From positions 1-5,582 of the forward strand of contig JAQBVH010000263.1 in assembly GCA_027623615.1 (NCBI GenBank): a stretch of 5,582 bases of DNA, in the 5' to 3' direction. Positions 5,028 to 5,582 of this stretch are shown here, one piece after another (position 1 is the stretch's first letter; each line of letters opens with the position of its first letter). A program made the translations under genes and the position numbers. The notes under the pieces were generated by a model. That model was not told the origin of the DNA, did not search any database, and was given only the letters and a program-made list of their open reading frames with translations. Source of the stretch: Planctomycetota bacterium (lineage in GTDB: Bacteria > Planctomycetota > UBA1135 > GCA-002686595).

Positions 5028-5582
5028 CTGACCACCCTGGCCCTGCTCGTTGCCGCCGCCCCCTGCGAGCCCGTCGAGTTCGCCGCGCCCTCGCTCCTGC
5101 TCGCCGGCGGCGTGCCCGTGAACTCGGTCGAGAACATGCCCTTCCCCTCCCCGGTCCTGTTCGACATCGACCGCGACGGCGCGAACGAGCTCGTCTGCGG
5201 TGACCTGTGGGGCTACCTGTGGGTGCACGAGAACACGGCCAGCGAAGGCGAGCCCGTCTGGGGCAAGTCGAACAAGCTGCAGTCGATCGAGGGCGAGGAC
5301 ATCCAAGTCTCCAACTGGTGATGCATCGGCATGAGTCCACAGTTGGTGGACTTCGACGCCGATGGCATCCAGGACATGGTCATGGGCACCTTCGAGGGCG
5401 TCGCCTTCTGGATGCGCGGCTCGCAGGAGGGTTGGCACGAGCCGGAGTACCTTGTCGACAAGGACGGTCGCACGATCTTGCTCTCGGCGTTCTGGAACCA
5501 CGCGGCGGAGAAGTGGGACAACGCGGACCGCAGCCCCGAGGGGCAGGAGCATCCCAGGGACCACCAGATCTCGACCGTCGCG
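5028..5582 (+). CDS. Predicted selenoprotein: exported FG-GAP/VCBS repeat protein with in-frame UGA, 3' end beyond the window
   Basis: This looks like an exported beta-propeller-type protein with FG-GAP/VCBS repeats that bind Ca2+; its biological role is unknown. From the proposed CTG start it has a hydrophobic, signal-like N-terminus (LALLVAAA, residues 4-11), a first repeat with the calcium loop DIDRDG (46-51), and a second repeat with DFDADG (108-113). Between them codon 98 is TGA (5319-5321), in the context Trp97-UGA-Cys99. The frame then stays open for 87 codons to the window end with the same strong G/C third-position bias. A SECIS-like hairpin follows the TGA directly, so UGA is read as selenocysteine, giving a Trp-Sec-Cys motif. 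My recollection, unverified, is that related proteins have Trp-Cys-Cys there. Alternatives are a nonsense mutation, a base-call error, or a 97-residue protein with a separate downstream start at the in-frame ATG 5331. The start is uncertain: GTG 5112 would lack the signal peptide. Confidence 0.75.
5319..5321 (+). other. In-frame UGA, predicted selenocysteine codon
   Basis: TGA lies between TGG (Trp) and TGC (Cys) inside one continuous reading frame. Repeats of the same family lie on both sides, and a two-tier hairpin starts at its second base. All five complete neighbouring genes end in TGA, so TGA is a genuine stop codon here and a specific recoding signal would be required to read through it. 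Confidence 0.75.
5320..5369 (+). promoter_or_regulatory. Candidate bacterial SECIS element
   Basis: The lower stem pairs GATGCATCGGC (5320-5330) with GCCGATGGCATC (5358-5369) in 11 Watson-Crick pairs with one bulged G (5364 or 5365). After an internal loop (AT at 5331-5332 against CGAC at 5354-5357), the upper stem pairs GAGTCCAC (5333-5340) with GTGGACTT (5346-5353): seven Watson-Crick pairs and one G-U. The apical loop is AGTTG (5341-5345). The UGA sits at the base, the upper stem begins 11 nt after it and the loop 19 nt after it. These match the known layout of E. coli fdhF-type SECIS elements, including a G among the first two loop bases. A bulged U in the upper stem, seen in E. coli, is absent. 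SelB would be the expected binder. Confidence 0.75.

Noticed and set aside
5064..5066. Cys13 of the last protein as a lipoprotein cysteine
   Set aside because: The preceding residues are Ala-Ala-Pro; Pro at -1 does not fit a lipobox.
5319..5321. TGA as Trp in an alternative genetic code
   Set aside because: The ureohydrolase, exchanger, C26 hydrolase, membrane protein and aroB all end in TGA at sensible family ends, so TGA is a working stop codon here.
5112..5321. A complete 69-residue protein starting at GTG 5112 and ending at the TGA
   Set aside because: It would hold only one repeat and no signal peptide. Coding bias and the repeat pattern continue in the same frame on both sides, so it is a fragment of a longer gene.
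3934..5564. Long minus-strand open frames opposite aroB and the last gene
   Set aside because: They are shadows of aroB, a secure family match, and of the FG-GAP gene, with low-complexity Arg/Ala-rich translations.
5321..5580. ATG overlapping the TGA (TGATG) as a coupled downstream gene in another frame
   Set aside because: That frame gives an Arg/Gly/His-rich translation without family features, whereas the original frame encodes a second FG-GAP/VCBS motif.

Overview
This is a gene-dense, very G+C-rich bacterial stretch. Codon third positions are almost all G or C, and all five complete stop codons are TGA. No marker gene fixes the taxon. The high G+C, the exported FG-GAP/VCBS repeat protein and the large unrecognised bitopic membrane protein would fit a high-GC planctomycete or a similar marine bacterium, but this is an inference. 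No mobile element, CRISPR array, tRNA or rRNA was seen.

Layout. Positions 1-639 hold the 3' part of a plus-strand ureohydrolase (agmatinase/arginase family). Its TGA directly abuts the TGA of a minus-strand cation/Ca2+ exchanger (640-1596). A 120-bp divergent spacer (1597-1716) with an imperfect hairpin separates the exchanger from a tight plus-strand cluster. The cluster contains a peptidase-C26 class I glutamine amidotransferase-like hydrolase (1717-2469), a two-TM protein of unknown function overlapping it by 4 bp (2466-3851), and 3-dehydroquinate synthase AroB 7 bp further on (3859-4938). After an 89-bp gap with a stable small hairpin comes the 5' part of an exported FG-GAP/VCBS repeat protein that runs off the window end.

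The main discovery is in the last gene. Its frame is interrupted by TGA at 5319-5321, yet the same frame continues open for 87 codons to the window end, with unchanged codon bias and a second FG-GAP/VCBS calcium-loop motif. Immediately 3' of the TGA is a two-tier RNA hairpin (5320-5369): an 11-bp lower stem with one bulged G, an internal loop, and an upper 8-bp stem capped by the loop AGUUG. The upper stem starts 11 nt after the TGA. This geometry matches a bacterial SECIS element, so the gene is read here as a selenoprotein with a Trp-Sec-Cys motif. Its start also looks non-standard: no ATG/GTG/TTG precedes the signal-peptide-like segment, but a CTG at 5028 lies 9 nt after AAGGA. Ordinary gene callers would miss both the N-terminus and the part after the UGA.

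Functional links are modest. The ureohydrolase and the C26 hydrolase could both touch polyamine/GABA chemistry, AroB is shikimate-pathway housekeeping, and the membrane protein sits between the C26 gene and aroB in an apparent operon.
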